DNA of 64,000 nt from Pedobacter africanus (GTDB lineage: Bacteria; Bacteroidota; Bacteroidia; Sphingobacteriales; Sphingobacteriaceae). The position numbers and the translations under genes were made by a program. Where the stretch lies: contig NZ_FWXT01000002.1 of assembly GCF_900176535.1 (NCBI RefSeq), positions 62,001 through 126,000 on the forward strand, given 5' to 3'. The notes under the pieces were generated by a model, which was given only the letters and a program-made list of their open reading frames with translations, had not been told where the DNA came from and searched no databases. This document shows, piece by piece, positions 27,336 to 36,754 of the stretch; the first letter of the stretch is position 1; the number at the start of each line of letters is the position of its first letter.

Positions 27336-27872
27336 ATGAACAGCATCAATAAGAATCAACCGGAAGACACTACAGAAAACTTAAGTCACGAAGAGGCCGT
27401 TAAAAAAATCAAAGACCTGATTGAACAGGCTGAAACCTGTTTTTTTTGTACAGAACCGGCTTCAGGGCCTTCGGGTGGCGTAAGGCCTATGACCATTCAA
27501 CAGGTCGATGAGGAAGGAAATTTGTGGATCATCAGTGCAAATGATAGCCATGTTAATGCTGAAATTGCAATGGATTCGAGAGTGAAGCTTTATTTTCAGG
27601 GTTCAAAACATTCAGATTATCTGTACCTTACTGCCGAAGCCAGTATTCATGACGATAAGGCAAAAATCAAAGAACTGTGGAGCCCTTTTCTGAAAGTATG
27701 GTTTACCGAGGGTGAAAACGATCCCCGTATTTCGCTCCTGAAAATAGTTCCATCGGCCGGGTATTACTGGGACAACAAGCATGGGAACCTTGTAGCAGGT
27801 GTTAAAATGCTGATCGGTACCGCAATCGGCAAAACCCTTGATGACTCCATAGAAGGACAGATCAGGATATAG
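27336..27872 (+). CDS. pyridoxamine 5'-phosphate oxidase-fold protein, general stress protein 26-like
   Basis: A 178-residue split-barrel flavin-binding protein. The core shows RPMTIQQVDEEGNLWIISANDSH, DSRVKLYFQGSKHSDYLYLTAEASI and a C-terminal FLKVWFTEGENDPRISLLKI followed by GYYWDNKHG, all typical of the stress-protein-26 branch. It probably binds FMN or a related flavin; no substrate is known for this branch. It is followed by a good terminator that separates it from the kdp operon. Confidence 0.88.
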   Translation: MNSINKNQPEDTTENLSHEEAVKKIKDLIEQAETCFFCTEPASGPSGGVRPMTIQQVDEEGNLWIISANDSHVNAEIAMDSRVKLYFQGSKHSDYLYLTAEASIHDDKAKIKELWSPFLKVWFTEGENDPRISLLKIVPSAGYYWDNKHGNLVAGVKMLIGTAIGKTLDDSIEGQIRI

Positions 27873-27904
27873 TACCTGGTTTCCTGATTCCTTTCATAAT
27901 GATA

Positions 27905-27933
27905 AAAACCCTTCCATTTTGGAAGGGTTTTTT
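27905..27933 (+). terminator. intrinsic terminator
   Basis: AACCCTTCC pairs with GGAAGGGTT around an ATTTT loop and is followed by TTTTTTG. It ends the PNPOx-fold gene. Confidence 0.9.
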
Positions 27934-28044
27934 GTTTGTTAGGTTTTTCTGTTTTCTTTTTAATATCTGATTATCAGTTTGTTGTGGTGTTTTGTGTCCT
28001 TGTGGTATGCCAATTGGCTATAGCCATTTAAAAACGACACAATT

Positions 28045-28128
28045 ATGTTAACAATCCTTTTACTCCTTGCCCTGCTCATATTATGCTGGGTGTTTTACAA
28101 ATCAATCGACTGGTTCGAAAAAATCTGA
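28045..28128 (+). CDS. 27-residue hydrophobic peptide at the head of the kdp operon
   Basis: ATG at 28045 opens a 27-codon frame whose product is one membrane helix (MLTILLLLALLILCWVF...) with a short charged tail (SIDWFEKI). It ends 6 bp before kdpF and has no family name that I know. Size, topology and place match KdpF-type accessory peptides, so it may be a second small Kdp subunit. Too short for most gene callers. Confidence 0.55.
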   Translation: MLTILLLLALLILCWVFYKSIDWFEKI

Positions 28129-28134
28129 GAAGCT

Positions 28135-28212
28135 ATGATCGCATTATTCCTTATCGCTATTGCCGTATTCATTTACATGATCTACGTGCTGATTAAACCT
28201 GAAAAATTTTAA
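28135..28212 (+). CDS. kdpF: KdpF-like small subunit of the potassium ATPase
   Basis: ATG at 28135 opens a 25-codon frame, a single membrane helix ending in IYVLIKPEKF, the typical KdpF C-terminus. It lies 7 bp before kdpA. KdpF stabilises the KdpABC complex in the inner membrane. Confidence 0.8.
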   Translation: MIALFLIAIAVFIYMIYVLIKPEKF

Positions 28213-28219
28213 TTACAAC

Positions 28220-29941
28220 ATGATGAACACTGAATTACTTGGAATTGTTGCTACGTACCTGCTTACGCTGGTTATCGCTATTCCGCTGGGTAAATACCTG
28301 GCAAAAGTTTTTGCCGGGGAACGGGTCTGGACAGATTTCCTGAAACCTGTTGAAAACAGCATATTTAAATTGTCGGGTATCAACCCCAAAGAAGAAATGA
28401 ACTGGAAGCAGCACATGAAAGCCCTGCTGACCATCAACCTGGTTTGGCTGGTGTATGGCTTTTTTGTATTGATGTACCAGGATAAACTACCCCTGAACCC
28501 TGATGGTATCCCGGGCATGAGTCCTGATCTGTCATTTAATACGATCATTAGCTTCGTGGTGAACTGTAACCTGCAGCATTATTCGGGCGAATCTGGCGTG
28601 ACTTACCTTACCCAGCACTTTGTACTGATGTTCCTGCAGTTTGTAAGCTGTGCTACAGGCATAGCCGCTGCAGTGGTGTTCTTTAAAGCCTTTAGAGATA
28701 AAACAGCCGTTAAACTGGGCAACTTCTGGGATTTCTTTGTGAAATCCATCACCCGTTTGCTTTTGCCTTTGTCGCTCATCATCGCACTGATCCTGGCCTT
28801 TAATGGTACGCCAACAAGCTATGAAGGCAAAGATCAGTTTGTTTCGGTACAGGGCGATACGGTAAATGTATCGCGTGGCCCGGCTGCAGGCTTTATTGCC
28901 ATAAAGCACCTGGGTACAAATGGTGGCGGATGGTTTGGTGCCAACTCCACACATCCGCTGGAAAACCCGAATTACCTGACCGCAATGGTAGAACTGATGG
29001 CACAGGTAGTCATCCCCATTGCCATGGTCATTGCCTTTGGTTATTTCATCAGGCGTAAAAAGCTGGCATGGACCATATTTGGTGTAATGACCATTGGTAT
29101 GCTGCTGCTGCTCATCCCCATGATCAGCAGTGAACTGGGAGGGAACCCTGCCCTTAACAAAATGGGTATCTCGCAAGCAAGCGGGGCAATGGAAGGTAAG
29201 GAAGTTCGTTTTGGTCCGGCACTTTCGGCCTACTGGAGCACGGTAACCACCATCATTTCTACCGGTTCGGTGAACAGCATGCACGACAGTACCATGCCGC
29301 TGAGCGGTACCTGGCAGCTGCTCGGTATGATGATCAACTCCTTTTACGGTGGCTGTGGGGTAGGAATGCTAAACTATTTCATTTATCTGATCATTGCGGT
29401 ATTTATTTCCGGATTGATGGTGGGCCGTACGCCCGAATTTTTAGGACATAAGGTAGAGGCCCGGGAAATCAAAATTGCAGCACTCATTACCCTGCTAAGC
29501 CCCTTCCTGATCTTATCGGGTACGGCAATAGCCAGTTATGTATTTACCAGTTACGCCGATGCCGCCTGGGCGGTGCAACCTAAAAACTGGCTGAACAACC
29601 CAGGTTTCCATGGCTTTTCAGAAATGCTGTATGAGGTAACCTCTTCCAACGCCAATAACGGCTCCGGCTTCGAAGGCCTGGGCGATAACAATGTGTTCTG
29701 GAACGTGCTTACAGGTTTTGTACTGATGCTGGGCCGTTTCCTGCCCATCATTGGCCCCATTGCCATTGCCGGTTTGCTGGGTGCTAAAAAGTATATTCCT
29801 GAATCGGCTGGTACATTGAAAACAGATACACTCACTTTCAGCCTGATGACCTTTGCCGTGATCATTGTGTTAAACGCACTTTCTTATTTCCCTGCCCTGG
29901 CCCTGGGCCCGCTGGCAGAATACTTTACCATGCTTAAATAA
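28220..29941 (+). CDS. kdpA: potassium-transporting ATPase subunit A
   Basis: KdpA is the channel-like subunit that selects and passes K+. The 573-residue protein has about ten membrane helices and the expected selectivity-loop segments (NCNLQHYSGESGVTYLTQ, HLGTNGGGWFGANSTHPLENPN, STGSVNSMHDSTMPLSG, GCGVGMLNYF). ATG codons at 28220 and 28223 are adjacent; either fits. It is followed by kdpB after 9 bp. Length is normal for the family. Confidence 0.97.
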   Translation: MMNTELLGIVATYLLTLVIAIPLGKYLAKVFAGERVWTDFLKPVENSIFKLSGINPKEEMNWKQHMKALLTINLVWLVYGFFVLMYQDKLPLNPDGIPGMSPDLSFNTIISFVVNCNLQHYSGESGVTYLTQHFVLMFLQFVSCATGIAAAVVFFKAFRDKTAVKLGNFWDFFVKSITRLLLPLSLIIALILAFNGTPTSYEGKDQFVSVQGDTVNVSRGPAAGFIAIKHLGTNGGGWFGANSTHPLENPNYLTAMVELMAQVVIPIAMVIAFGYFIRRKKLAWTIFGVMTIGMLLLLIPMISSELGGNPALNKMGISQASGAMEGKEVRFGPALSAYWSTVTTIISTGSVNSMHDSTMPLSGTWQLLGMMINSFYGGCGVGMLNYFIYLIIAVFISGLMVGRTPEFLGHKVEAREIKIAALITLLSPFLILSGTAIASYVFTSYADAAWAVQPKNWLNNPGFHGFSEMLYEVTSSNANNGSGFEGLGDNNVFWNVLTGFVLMLGRFLPIIGPIAIAGLLGAKKYIPESAGTLKTDTLTFSLMTFAVIIVLNALSYFPALALGPLAEYFTMLK

Positions 29942-29950
29942 AACAGAACA

Positions 29951-31981
29951 ATGAAAACTTCCAATAAATTATTTGAACCCGCTTTAGTGCAGACTGCATT
30001 AAAACAATCCTTTATCAAGCTGGATCCAAGGGTGATGGTACGTAACCCCGTTATGTTCACGGTCGAAATTGGCACCCTCATCATGGCCTATGTTACCGTT
30101 TATTCGATGAGCAATGCCGGACAGGGTTCGCCTTTATATAACTTCTTTATTTTCCTGATCTTACTGCTTACCGTACTTTTTGCCAATTTTGCCGAAGCCA
30201 TTGCCGAGGCACGTGGTAAGGCACAAGCCGATAGTTTAAGAAAGACAAGGGAAGAAACACCTGCAAAGGTATTGCTGGACCGCGGAACCATCGAGGTCCG
30301 CTCCTCCAGTCAGCTTAAAAAGGGCGATGTATTTGTTTGTGAAGCCGGTGATACCATTCCAACAGATGGAGAGATCATTGAAGGTATTGCCACCATTGAC
30401 GAATCGGCCATCACAGGTGAGTCTGCACCGGTGATTCGCGAATCGGGTGGCGATAAATCCTCCGTAACCGGGGGCACAAAAGTTTTGTCAGACCATATCA
30501 AAGTGCAGGTAAGCACCCAGCCAGGCGAAAGCTTTCTGGATAAAATGATTGCGCTGGTAGAAGGTGCATCACGCCAGAAAACACCAAACGAGATTGCCCT
30601 GACTATTCTATTGGCCAGCTTTACCCTGGTATTCATCATTGTATGTGTAACCTTAAAACCGTTTGCCGACTATGCCAATACGCCCATCACCATAGCAGCT
30701 TTGATTTCACTGTTTGTCTGCTTAATCCCTACCACCATCGGCGGACTGCTCTCGGCCATTGGTATTGCCGGGATGGACAGGGCACTGCGTGCCAATGTGA
30801 TCACTAAATCTGGTAAAGCAGTGGAAACTGCCGGAGATATTGATGTATTGCTGCTCGACAAGACGGGTACCATAACCATCGGTAACCGTAAGGCCACCAA
30901 CTTTTACCCGACTACAGGGGTCATGATCAAAAATTTTATGGATGCCTGCGTATTGAGCTCACTGGCTGATGAGACCCCTGAAGGCAAATCGATCCTGGAG
31001 CTGGCAGCAGTACAGGACAGCCATACCATGACCCAGGCACCAGAAGGCTCGAAGTTCATCAAATTTACCGCCGAAACACGGTCCAGCGGCATAGATACCC
31101 CCGATGGCAACCGTATCCGCAAAGGAGCCTTCGATGCCATCAGGAACATCGTTTTAAAGGCTGGAAACCCTTTCCCTATGGATATTGAAGACCAGGTAAA
31201 GGCCATTGCCGGCAACGGGGGCACGCCTTTGGTGGTGGCGCAGAATGAGCAGGCCCTGGGGGTAATAGAGCTGCAGGATATCATTAAACCGGGCATCAGC
31301 GAGCGTTTTGAACGTTTGCGTAAAATGGGTGTAAAAACGGTGATGGTAACCGGGGACAACCCCTTAACTGCCAGGTTTATTGCCGAAAAAGCCGGTGTTG
31401 ATGATTTCATTGCGGAGGCCAAACCGGAAGATAAAATGAATTACATCAAAGAAGAACAGGCCCAGGGTAAACTGGTGGCCATGATGGGCGATGGTACCAA
31501 TGACGCACCGGCCCTGGCGCAAGCGGATGTAGGCGTGGCCATGAACAGCGGAACCCAGGCAGCCAAAGAGGCAGGTAATATGGTTGACCTGGATAACGAC
31601 CCGACCAAACTGATCGAGATCGTGGAGATCGGCAAGCAACTGCTGATTACCCGCGGTACCTTGACCACCTTTTCCATTGCCAACGACGTAGCCAAGTACT
31701 TTGCTATTGTTCCGGCCCTGTTCATTGCTGCTATCCCTGCTTTGCAGCACCTCAACATCATGGCACTGCATAGTCCGGAAAGCGCCATATTATCGGCAGT
31801 GATCTTTAACGCCATCATCATTCCTTTTCTTATTCCGCTGGCCCTGAAAGGGGTGGCCTATAAACCCATAGGCGCTAGTGCCCTGCTGCGCAGGAACCTG
31901 TTGATTTATGGTTTGGGGGGAGTAATAGTGCCTTTTATAGGCATCAAGCTGATCGATTTATTTGTTGGGTTATTCGTTTAA
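29951..31981 (+). CDS. kdpB: potassium-transporting ATPase ATP-binding subunit B
   Basis: KdpB is the P-type ATPase subunit that powers K+ uptake. The 676-residue protein shows the actuator loop (TGESAPV), the phosphorylation motif LLLDKTGTITIGNR, the nucleotide-binding domain and the hinge motif MMGDGTNDAPALAQADVGVAMNSGT. Seven membrane helices are expected and visible. It sits between kdpA and kdpC in the usual order. No unusual residue was noted. Confidence 0.97.
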   Translation: MKTSNKLFEPALVQTALKQSFIKLDPRVMVRNPVMFTVEIGTLIMAYVTVYSMSNAGQGSPLYNFFIFLILLLTVLFANFAEAIAEARGKAQADSLRKTREETPAKVLLDRGTIEVRSSSQLKKGDVFVCEAGDTIPTDGEIIEGIATIDESAITGESAPVIRESGGDKSSVTGGTKVLSDHIKVQVSTQPGESFLDKMIALVEGASRQKTPNEIALTILLASFTLVFIIVCVTLKPFADYANTPITIAALISLFVCLIPTTIGGLLSAIGIAGMDRALRANVITKSGKAVETAGDIDVLLLDKTGTITIGNRKATNFYPTTGVMIKNFMDACVLSSLADETPEGKSILELAAVQDSHTMTQAPEGSKFIKFTAETRSSGIDTPDGNRIRKGAFDAIRNIVLKAGNPFPMDIEDQVKAIAGNGGTPLVVAQNEQALGVIELQDIIKPGISERFERLRKMGVKTVMVTGDNPLTARFIAEKAGVDDFIAEAKPEDKMNYIKEEQAQGKLVAMMGDGTNDAPALAQADVGVAMNSGTQAAKEAGNMVDLDNDPTKLIEIVEIGKQLLITRGTLTTFSIANDVAKYFAIVPALFIAAIPALQHLNIMALHSPESAILSAVIFNAIIIPFLIPLALKGVAYKPIGASALLRRNLLIYGLGGVIVPFIGIKLIDLFVGLFV

Positions 31982-31993
31982 AAAATAGAAATC

Positions 31994-32560
31994 ATGAAAA
32001 AGTACCTGTTACAATCTATACGCCTTACCGCAGTGCTGCTGTTACTGCTCTGCGTAATATATCCTTTAATTGTTGCCTTTGCCGGAGGTTTCTCCAAAGG
32101 CAATGGCGGGGGCGAAAAAATCATTAAAAATGGAAAAGTGGTTGGTTATGCTTTACTGGGGCAGTCGTTCAGCAAGCCGGAATATTTCTGGGGCAGGCCA
32201 TCGGCGGTGGGTTACAACGCCGCAGGATCTGCCGGCTCAAATAAGGGCCCCTCAAATCCTGATTACCTGAAAGATGTTGCCGGCAGGATAGATACCCTGC
32301 TAAAGTACCATCCTTATCTGAAAAAAGCAGATATCCCGGCCGACCTGGTTACCGCTTCCGGCAGTGGGCTGGACCCGGATATATCTGAACAGGCTGCCCT
32401 CATCCAGATCAAAAGAGTGGCTGCCGCACGTGGCATCAGCGACAGGGCAGTAGCCGAACTTGTCGTAAAAAATACAGAAGGACCTTTGCTGGGCATGTTC
32501 GGGCCCTCATCTGTAAATGTGCTGAAATTAAACCTTGCCCTTGACGAATTAAAAAAATAA
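31994..32560 (+). CDS. kdpC: potassium-transporting ATPase subunit C
   Basis: A 188-residue protein with one N-terminal membrane helix (about 9-32) and a periplasmic domain containing the KdpC signatures GQSFSKPEYFWGRPSA, SGSGLDPDIS and AALIQIKRVAAARG. It completes the KdpFABC pump. It starts 12 bp after kdpB and is followed 8 bp later by a porin-like gene in the same operon. Confidence 0.96.
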   Translation: MKKYLLQSIRLTAVLLLLLCVIYPLIVAFAGGFSKGNGGGEKIIKNGKVVGYALLGQSFSKPEYFWGRPSAVGYNAAGSAGSNKGPSNPDYLKDVAGRIDTLLKYHPYLKKADIPADLVTASGSGLDPDISEQAALIQIKRVAAARGISDRAVAELVVKNTEGPLLGMFGPSSVNVLKLNLALDELKK

Positions 32561-32568
32561 AAAATATC

Positions 32569-33639
32569 ATGAAGAAACTCTTAACATTAGCAGTAGCCCT
32601 TTCAACAGGATCAATTTTGTACGCACAAGAAAGCCCTCAAATTAAAGTATCGGGCTACCTTGAAACTTATTACGGATACGATTTTAACAAGCCTGCCCAT
32701 AACAACCGCCCTGGTTTTATCTACTCACATAACCGTCACAATGAGGTAAACCTGAATCTGGGCTTCATTAAAGGAAGCTTCGACAACGGGAGCATCAGGG
32801 CAAACCTGGCCGTAATGGCGGGTACCTATACCAATGCCAACCTGGCTGCAGAGCCTGGTGTACTTAAAAATATTTATGAGGCCAATGCGGGTGTAAAGCT
32901 TTCTAAAGCAGCCAATTTATGGCTGGATGCGGGGGTTTTCGCTTCGCACATCGGTTTTGAAAGTGCGGTATCAAAGGATTGCTGGGTGCTTACCAGGAAC
33001 ATCTCCTCAGAAAATACGCCTTATTATGAATCGGGTGCCAAACTGGGTTATACGACCAGTGATGGAAAATTTGCAGCTGTATTGCTCTATCTGAACGGCT
33101 GGCAGCGCATTAACCGGCAGAACGGAAACAGTAAGCCGGCAGGTGGTGTACAACTCACCTGGAAGCCTGCAGCTCAGATTACGGTCAACTACAGCAATTA
33201 TCTGGGCACAGAAGGTATAGATTCGGTGCGGGTAACCCGGTTTTATCACAATTTGTATGGCATATTCCAGCTTACAGATAGGTTTGGCCTAACCTTAGGT
33301 CTGGATTATGGTACACAGCAAAAAGAAAAGGGAAGTTCAGGGCACAATGAGGTCTTTTCACCGGTGGCCATAGCACAGTATATTTTTGCCGATAAATGGA
33401 AAGTGGCCGGAAGGGTAGAACATTACCACGATAAGAGCGGCGTTTTTATAGCCACAGGGACTTTAAACGGTTTTAAAACTACAGGTTATTCTTTAAATGT
33501 AGACTATGCACCCATCAGCAATGCTGTTGTAAGGCTTGAAGGAAAACTGTACGACAGCAAGGATAAAATATTTGTAAAAAATGAGAACCCGGTAAATACA
33601 AATGCGGCCCTCACTGCCAGTATTGCCATTTCTTTTTAA
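32569..33639 (+). CDS. putative porin-like outer membrane beta-barrel (OmpL/BBP2-like)
   Basis: A 356-residue exported protein (signal peptide ending near ILYAQES, about residue 20) made of alternating amphipathic strands and ending in the outer membrane signature AALTASIAISF. It resembles the Bacteroidota BBP2 barrel family with the N-terminal pattern VSGYLETYYGYDFNKP. Placed 8 bp after kdpC, it may supply outer membrane permeability for K+, but this is contextual only. Confidence 0.82.
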   Translation: MKKLLTLAVALSTGSILYAQESPQIKVSGYLETYYGYDFNKPAHNNRPGFIYSHNRHNEVNLNLGFIKGSFDNGSIRANLAVMAGTYTNANLAAEPGVLKNIYEANAGVKLSKAANLWLDAGVFASHIGFESAVSKDCWVLTRNISSENTPYYESGAKLGYTTSDGKFAAVLLYLNGWQRINRQNGNSKPAGGVQLTWKPAAQITVNYSNYLGTEGIDSVRVTRFYHNLYGIFQLTDRFGLTLGLDYGTQQKEKGSSGHNEVFSPVAIAQYIFADKWKVAGRVEHYHDKSGVFIATGTLNGFKTTGYSLNVDYAPISNAVVRLEGKLYDSKDKIFVKNENPVNTNAALTASIAISF

Positions 33640-33684
33640 GCTTTAGTTTTTACAGGGCTGGCGCTGGTGTGGCTGGTCCTGTAT

Positions 33685-33692
33685 TAATTTTG
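33685..33692 (+). promoter_or_regulatory. candidate -7 box TAATTTTG before kdpD
   Basis: It matches TAnnTTTG in the 112-bp gap between the barrel gene and kdpD, so the sensor genes may have their own promoter. No -33 element is clear. Confidence 0.4.
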
Positions 33693-33751
33693 ATAAATGA
33701 AATGAATAAAAAATTATGGTACCTTATCCCTGAAGCGTACATCATTATAAA

Positions 33752-34894
33752 ATGGTAAAGGTAATGGAAGAAGAAAATAAATCCGGCTCTGTACGAAAAT
33801 TCCTGGACCTGGTAAAAAAATCCAGAAGAGGAAAATTTAAGGTCTACATAGGCATGAGCGCCGGTGTGGGCAAAACCTATCGTATGCTGCAGGAAGCCCA
33901 TGCCTTGCTGAAAAACGGGATCGACATAAAGATCGGGTATATAGAAACCCATAACCGCGTCGAAACACATGCATTGCTGAGCGGGATTCCGCTGATCCCC
34001 AGAAGAAAGCTGTTTTATAAAGGCAAGGAACTGGAAGAAATGGACCTGAATGCCATTCTTAGCCTGCACCCCGAAGTGGTTATTGTGGATGAACTTGCGC
34101 ATAGCAATGTGGAGGGCAGTAAAAATACCAAACGCTGGCAGGATGTAGTGGATATACTGGAGGCGGGTATCAGTGTGATCTCTGCCGTTAACATCCAGCA
34201 CCTGGAAAGCATGAACGAGGAGATCGAAAAGATCACCGGGATACCGATTACCGAAAGGATCCCTGACAAGATACTGGAACTTGCCGATGAGATTGTAAAT
34301 ATAGACTTAACTGCCGATGAGCTGATAGACCGTTTAAAAGAAGGGAAAATTTACGATCAGACTAAAATTGAACGGGCTTTAGGCAACTTCTTTCAATCCG
34401 ACAGGATTTTACAGCTGCGTGAGCTGGCCCTGAAAGAGGTGGCCCATCACCTGGAAAGAAAGATCAGCCTGGAAATCCCCAAACAGATCAAGTTACGCCC
34501 TGAGCGCTTTATGGCCTGCATTTCAACCAACAATACCACCGCTAAAATTGTGATCCGCAAAACGGCCAGACTGGCATCGTATTACCATTCGCCCTGGATT
34601 GTTTTGTATGTGCAGAACAGCCATGAAAGTGGCGACAGGGTAAAACTCGACCTTCAAAGGCACCTGATCAATAATTTTAAACTGGCCACTGAGCTGGGGG
34701 CAGAGGTAATTAAGGTAAAAAGCAACCAGATTACGCAAACGATATTAAAGGTGGCGGAAGAAAAGGAGATCACAACAATATGTATCGGAAAGCCACATTT
34801 AAATTTATTCCAGATTATAATGAGAACTGCAATTTTTAACCAACTTTTGCGAAGTATTTCGTCGACCGAAACGGACCTGGTGATTTTGAGCTAG
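33752..34894 (+). CDS. kdpD: KdpD N-terminal sensor module (KdpD plus universal stress domain), no kinase
   Basis: A 380-residue protein equal to the cytosolic N-terminal half of KdpD. It has the KdpD domain with Walker A (YIGMSAGVGKTYRM) and Walker B-like VVIVDELAHSN, then a universal stress protein domain (about 250-375). The four-helix membrane part, GAF and kinase modules of classic KdpD are absent; the frame ends normally, so this is a split architecture and not a break. A separate histidine kinase follows after 35 bp and probably works with it. Confidence 0.93.
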   Translation: MVKVMEEENKSGSVRKFLDLVKKSRRGKFKVYIGMSAGVGKTYRMLQEAHALLKNGIDIKIGYIETHNRVETHALLSGIPLIPRRKLFYKGKELEEMDLNAILSLHPEVVIVDELAHSNVEGSKNTKRWQDVVDILEAGISVISAVNIQHLESMNEEIEKITGIPITERIPDKILELADEIVNIDLTADELIDRLKEGKIYDQTKIERALGNFFQSDRILQLRELALKEVAHHLERKISLEIPKQIKLRPERFMACISTNNTTAKIVIRKTARLASYYHSPWIVLYVQNSHESGDRVKLDLQRHLINNFKLATELGAEVIKVKSNQITQTILKVAEEKEITTICIGKPHLNLFQIIMRTAIFNQLLRSISSTETDLVILS

Positions 34895-34929
34895 GTACTT
34901 AACAATGAAAACAATAAAAAATTAAGATC

Positions 34930-36684
34930 ATGAAGATAAAAACAAAACTTCGCCTCGGATTTGGATTCCTGTTCGTGGTGATCCTCTTTTTTGGAGGCAT
35001 TTCTTTATACTACATGAATGAAATCTCCAAAAGATCGAAGGTTATTCTTAAAGACAATTATGAAACGCTGAACTATACCAGTGAGATGCGTGCCATACTG
35101 GATGGGAACGGACTTCCCTTACCGGCAAAAGCTATGGCGGCTTTCGATGAGCAGCTGGCACTTGAAGGAAAGAATGTTACAGAAGCAGGTGAGGGCAAGG
35201 CTGTAGCAGCTCTGAAATCTGCTTACACACTTATGGTGAATCCGGCAGTTTCCCTCAGCGAAAAACAAGAGGCTTTAAATAAGGTTAGATGGCAGTTAAA
35301 GCACATCGACGATTTGAACATGAATGCTATTGTAAGGAAAAATTCGGCTGCTCAGGCTTCGATAGAGCGGGCAGCGATGTATGTGATCTTTGCAGCTTCG
35401 GTGTGTTTCCTGATCCTGTTTTCATTTATTGTGAACTTCCCTGGTTTTGTGGCCAACCCGCTGCGCGAATTTGCTGATGCGATCCGCGAGATCAGCCGGA
35501 AAAATTATAAACAGCGACTGGAATTTAAAGGCTCTGATGAATTTTCGGAACTGGCAGCCTCTTTTAACCTGATGGCCACCGAACTGAACAAATGGGAGAG
35601 CAGTAACCTGGCCAAAATACAATCGGAAAAGCTAAGGATTGAGACCATTATAGAGCAGATGCAGGATGCCATTATCGGGTTAAATGAAAAACAGGAGGTC
35701 CTTTTCATGAACAGGGTAGCGGCACAGCTGATGAACTTTGAGCAGCAGCAGGTATTGGGTATGGATGCCATGGAACTGCGGAAAAAGAACGACCTCCTAA
35801 ACCGCATTTTACAGGAAAATGGGGCAGATAAACCCATGAAAATTTATGCCGATCATAAAGAATCCTATTTCCAGCTTGAACGCAGGGAAATAATAGTACC
35901 CAATTATGATGATAATGGCGACAATGCAGTGCTGCAAACCGGCAAAGCCGCGGGACAGGTTTATATCCTTAAAAATATTACCCAGTTTAAAGAACTGGAT
36001 GAGGCCAAGACCAATTTTATCGCTACCGTATCACATGAGCTGAAAACCCCTATTTCTTCTATTAAAATGAGCTTAAAACTGATGGACGATGAAAGGGTGG
36101 GTGCCATGAATGCCGAGCAGAAAGAACTGGTACAGCACATCAGGGAAGATTGCGGTCGCCTGTTAAAGATCACTAGTGAACTGCTTGACCTTGCACAGGT
36201 AGAAACCGGGAACCTGCAGCTGAACTTTGTAAAATCTGATCCCCGCAAAATCGCCATTTATGCCATGGATGCTGTAAGGTTCCAGGCCGAGCAGAAATCT
36301 ATAGAACTGGAACTGGTTTCGAAGAACAACCTTCCTCATGTCAATGTAGATATAGAAAAAACAGCCTGGGTACTGGTCAACTTTTTATCAAATGCACTGC
36401 GCTACAGTCCTGAAAAATCAAAGGTCATTGTACAGGTTATTGAAAATGCCGGTGCCATAGAGTTTTCGGTCCGCGATTTTGGGAAGGGGATTGAAGAACA
36501 GTATCAGAAACGTTTGTTCGATAAGTACTTCCAGGTGCCAACGGATGGCAATAATAAATCAGGGTCGGGCCTCGGACTGGCCATCTCCAAAGATTTTATT
36601 ACCGCCGAAGAGGGTAATATATGGGTAGAGAGTGCATTGGGAGAGGGCAGTAAATTTTGTTTTTCATTACCTATAGCATCCTGA
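34930..36684 (+). CDS. membrane histidine kinase with HAMP and PAS domains, likely Kdp partner
   Basis: A 584-residue sensor: membrane helix (about 9-28), periplasmic segment, second helix (about 137-163), HAMP (about 165-220), PAS (about 235-345), HisKA with FIATVSHELKTPISS and a HATPase domain (N box NFLSNALRYSP, G boxes GKGIEEQYQKRLFDKYF and GSGLGLAISKDF). Encoded straight after the kinase-less KdpD, it probably carries the kinase function of a K+ or osmotic response. The partner regulator is possibly the NtrC-type protein at 25903. Confidence 0.93.
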   Translation: MKIKTKLRLGFGFLFVVILFFGGISLYYMNEISKRSKVILKDNYETLNYTSEMRAILDGNGLPLPAKAMAAFDEQLALEGKNVTEAGEGKAVAALKSAYTLMVNPAVSLSEKQEALNKVRWQLKHIDDLNMNAIVRKNSAAQASIERAAMYVIFAASVCFLILFSFIVNFPGFVANPLREFADAIREISRKNYKQRLEFKGSDEFSELAASFNLMATELNKWESSNLAKIQSEKLRIETIIEQMQDAIIGLNEKQEVLFMNRVAAQLMNFEQQQVLGMDAMELRKKNDLLNRILQENGADKPMKIYADHKESYFQLERREIIVPNYDDNGDNAVLQTGKAAGQVYILKNITQFKELDEAKTNFIATVSHELKTPISSIKMSLKLMDDERVGAMNAEQKELVQHIREDCGRLLKITSELLDLAQVETGNLQLNFVKSDPRKIAIYAMDAVRFQAEQKSIELELVSKNNLPHVNVDIEKTAWVLVNFLSNALRYSPEKSKVIVQVIENAGAIEFSVRDFGKGIEEQYQKRLFDKYFQVPTDGNNKSGSGLGLAISKDFITAEEGNIWVESALGEGSKFCFSLPIAS

Positions 36685-36711
36685 TGGCTTCTTATAATCA
36701 GTTTTTTAGCT

Positions 36712-36719
36712 TACCTTTG
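36712..36719 (+). promoter_or_regulatory. -7 box TACCTTTG of the metE leader
   Basis: A TAnnTTTG match 36 bp before the cobalamin riboswitch, predicted start near 36725, giving a leader of about 390 nt before metE. Confidence 0.6.
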
Positions 36720-36754
36720 CAGGGATAAGTTCTTTAATTATTTCTTTCATCAAC

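Noticed and set aside
27933..28045. sigma-54 promoter before kdp
   Set aside because: I looked for GG-N10-GC; the nearest candidate (TGGTATGCCAATTGG) lacks the GC at -12.
28532..29284. 250-codon minus-strand ORF inside kdpA
   Set aside because: Complement of a highly conserved gene; His/Arg-rich sequence typical of a shadow frame.
33752..34894. kdpD broken by frameshift or truncation
   Set aside because: The frame ends cleanly after the universal stress domain and a complete kinase with its own membrane helices follows, so it is a split design.
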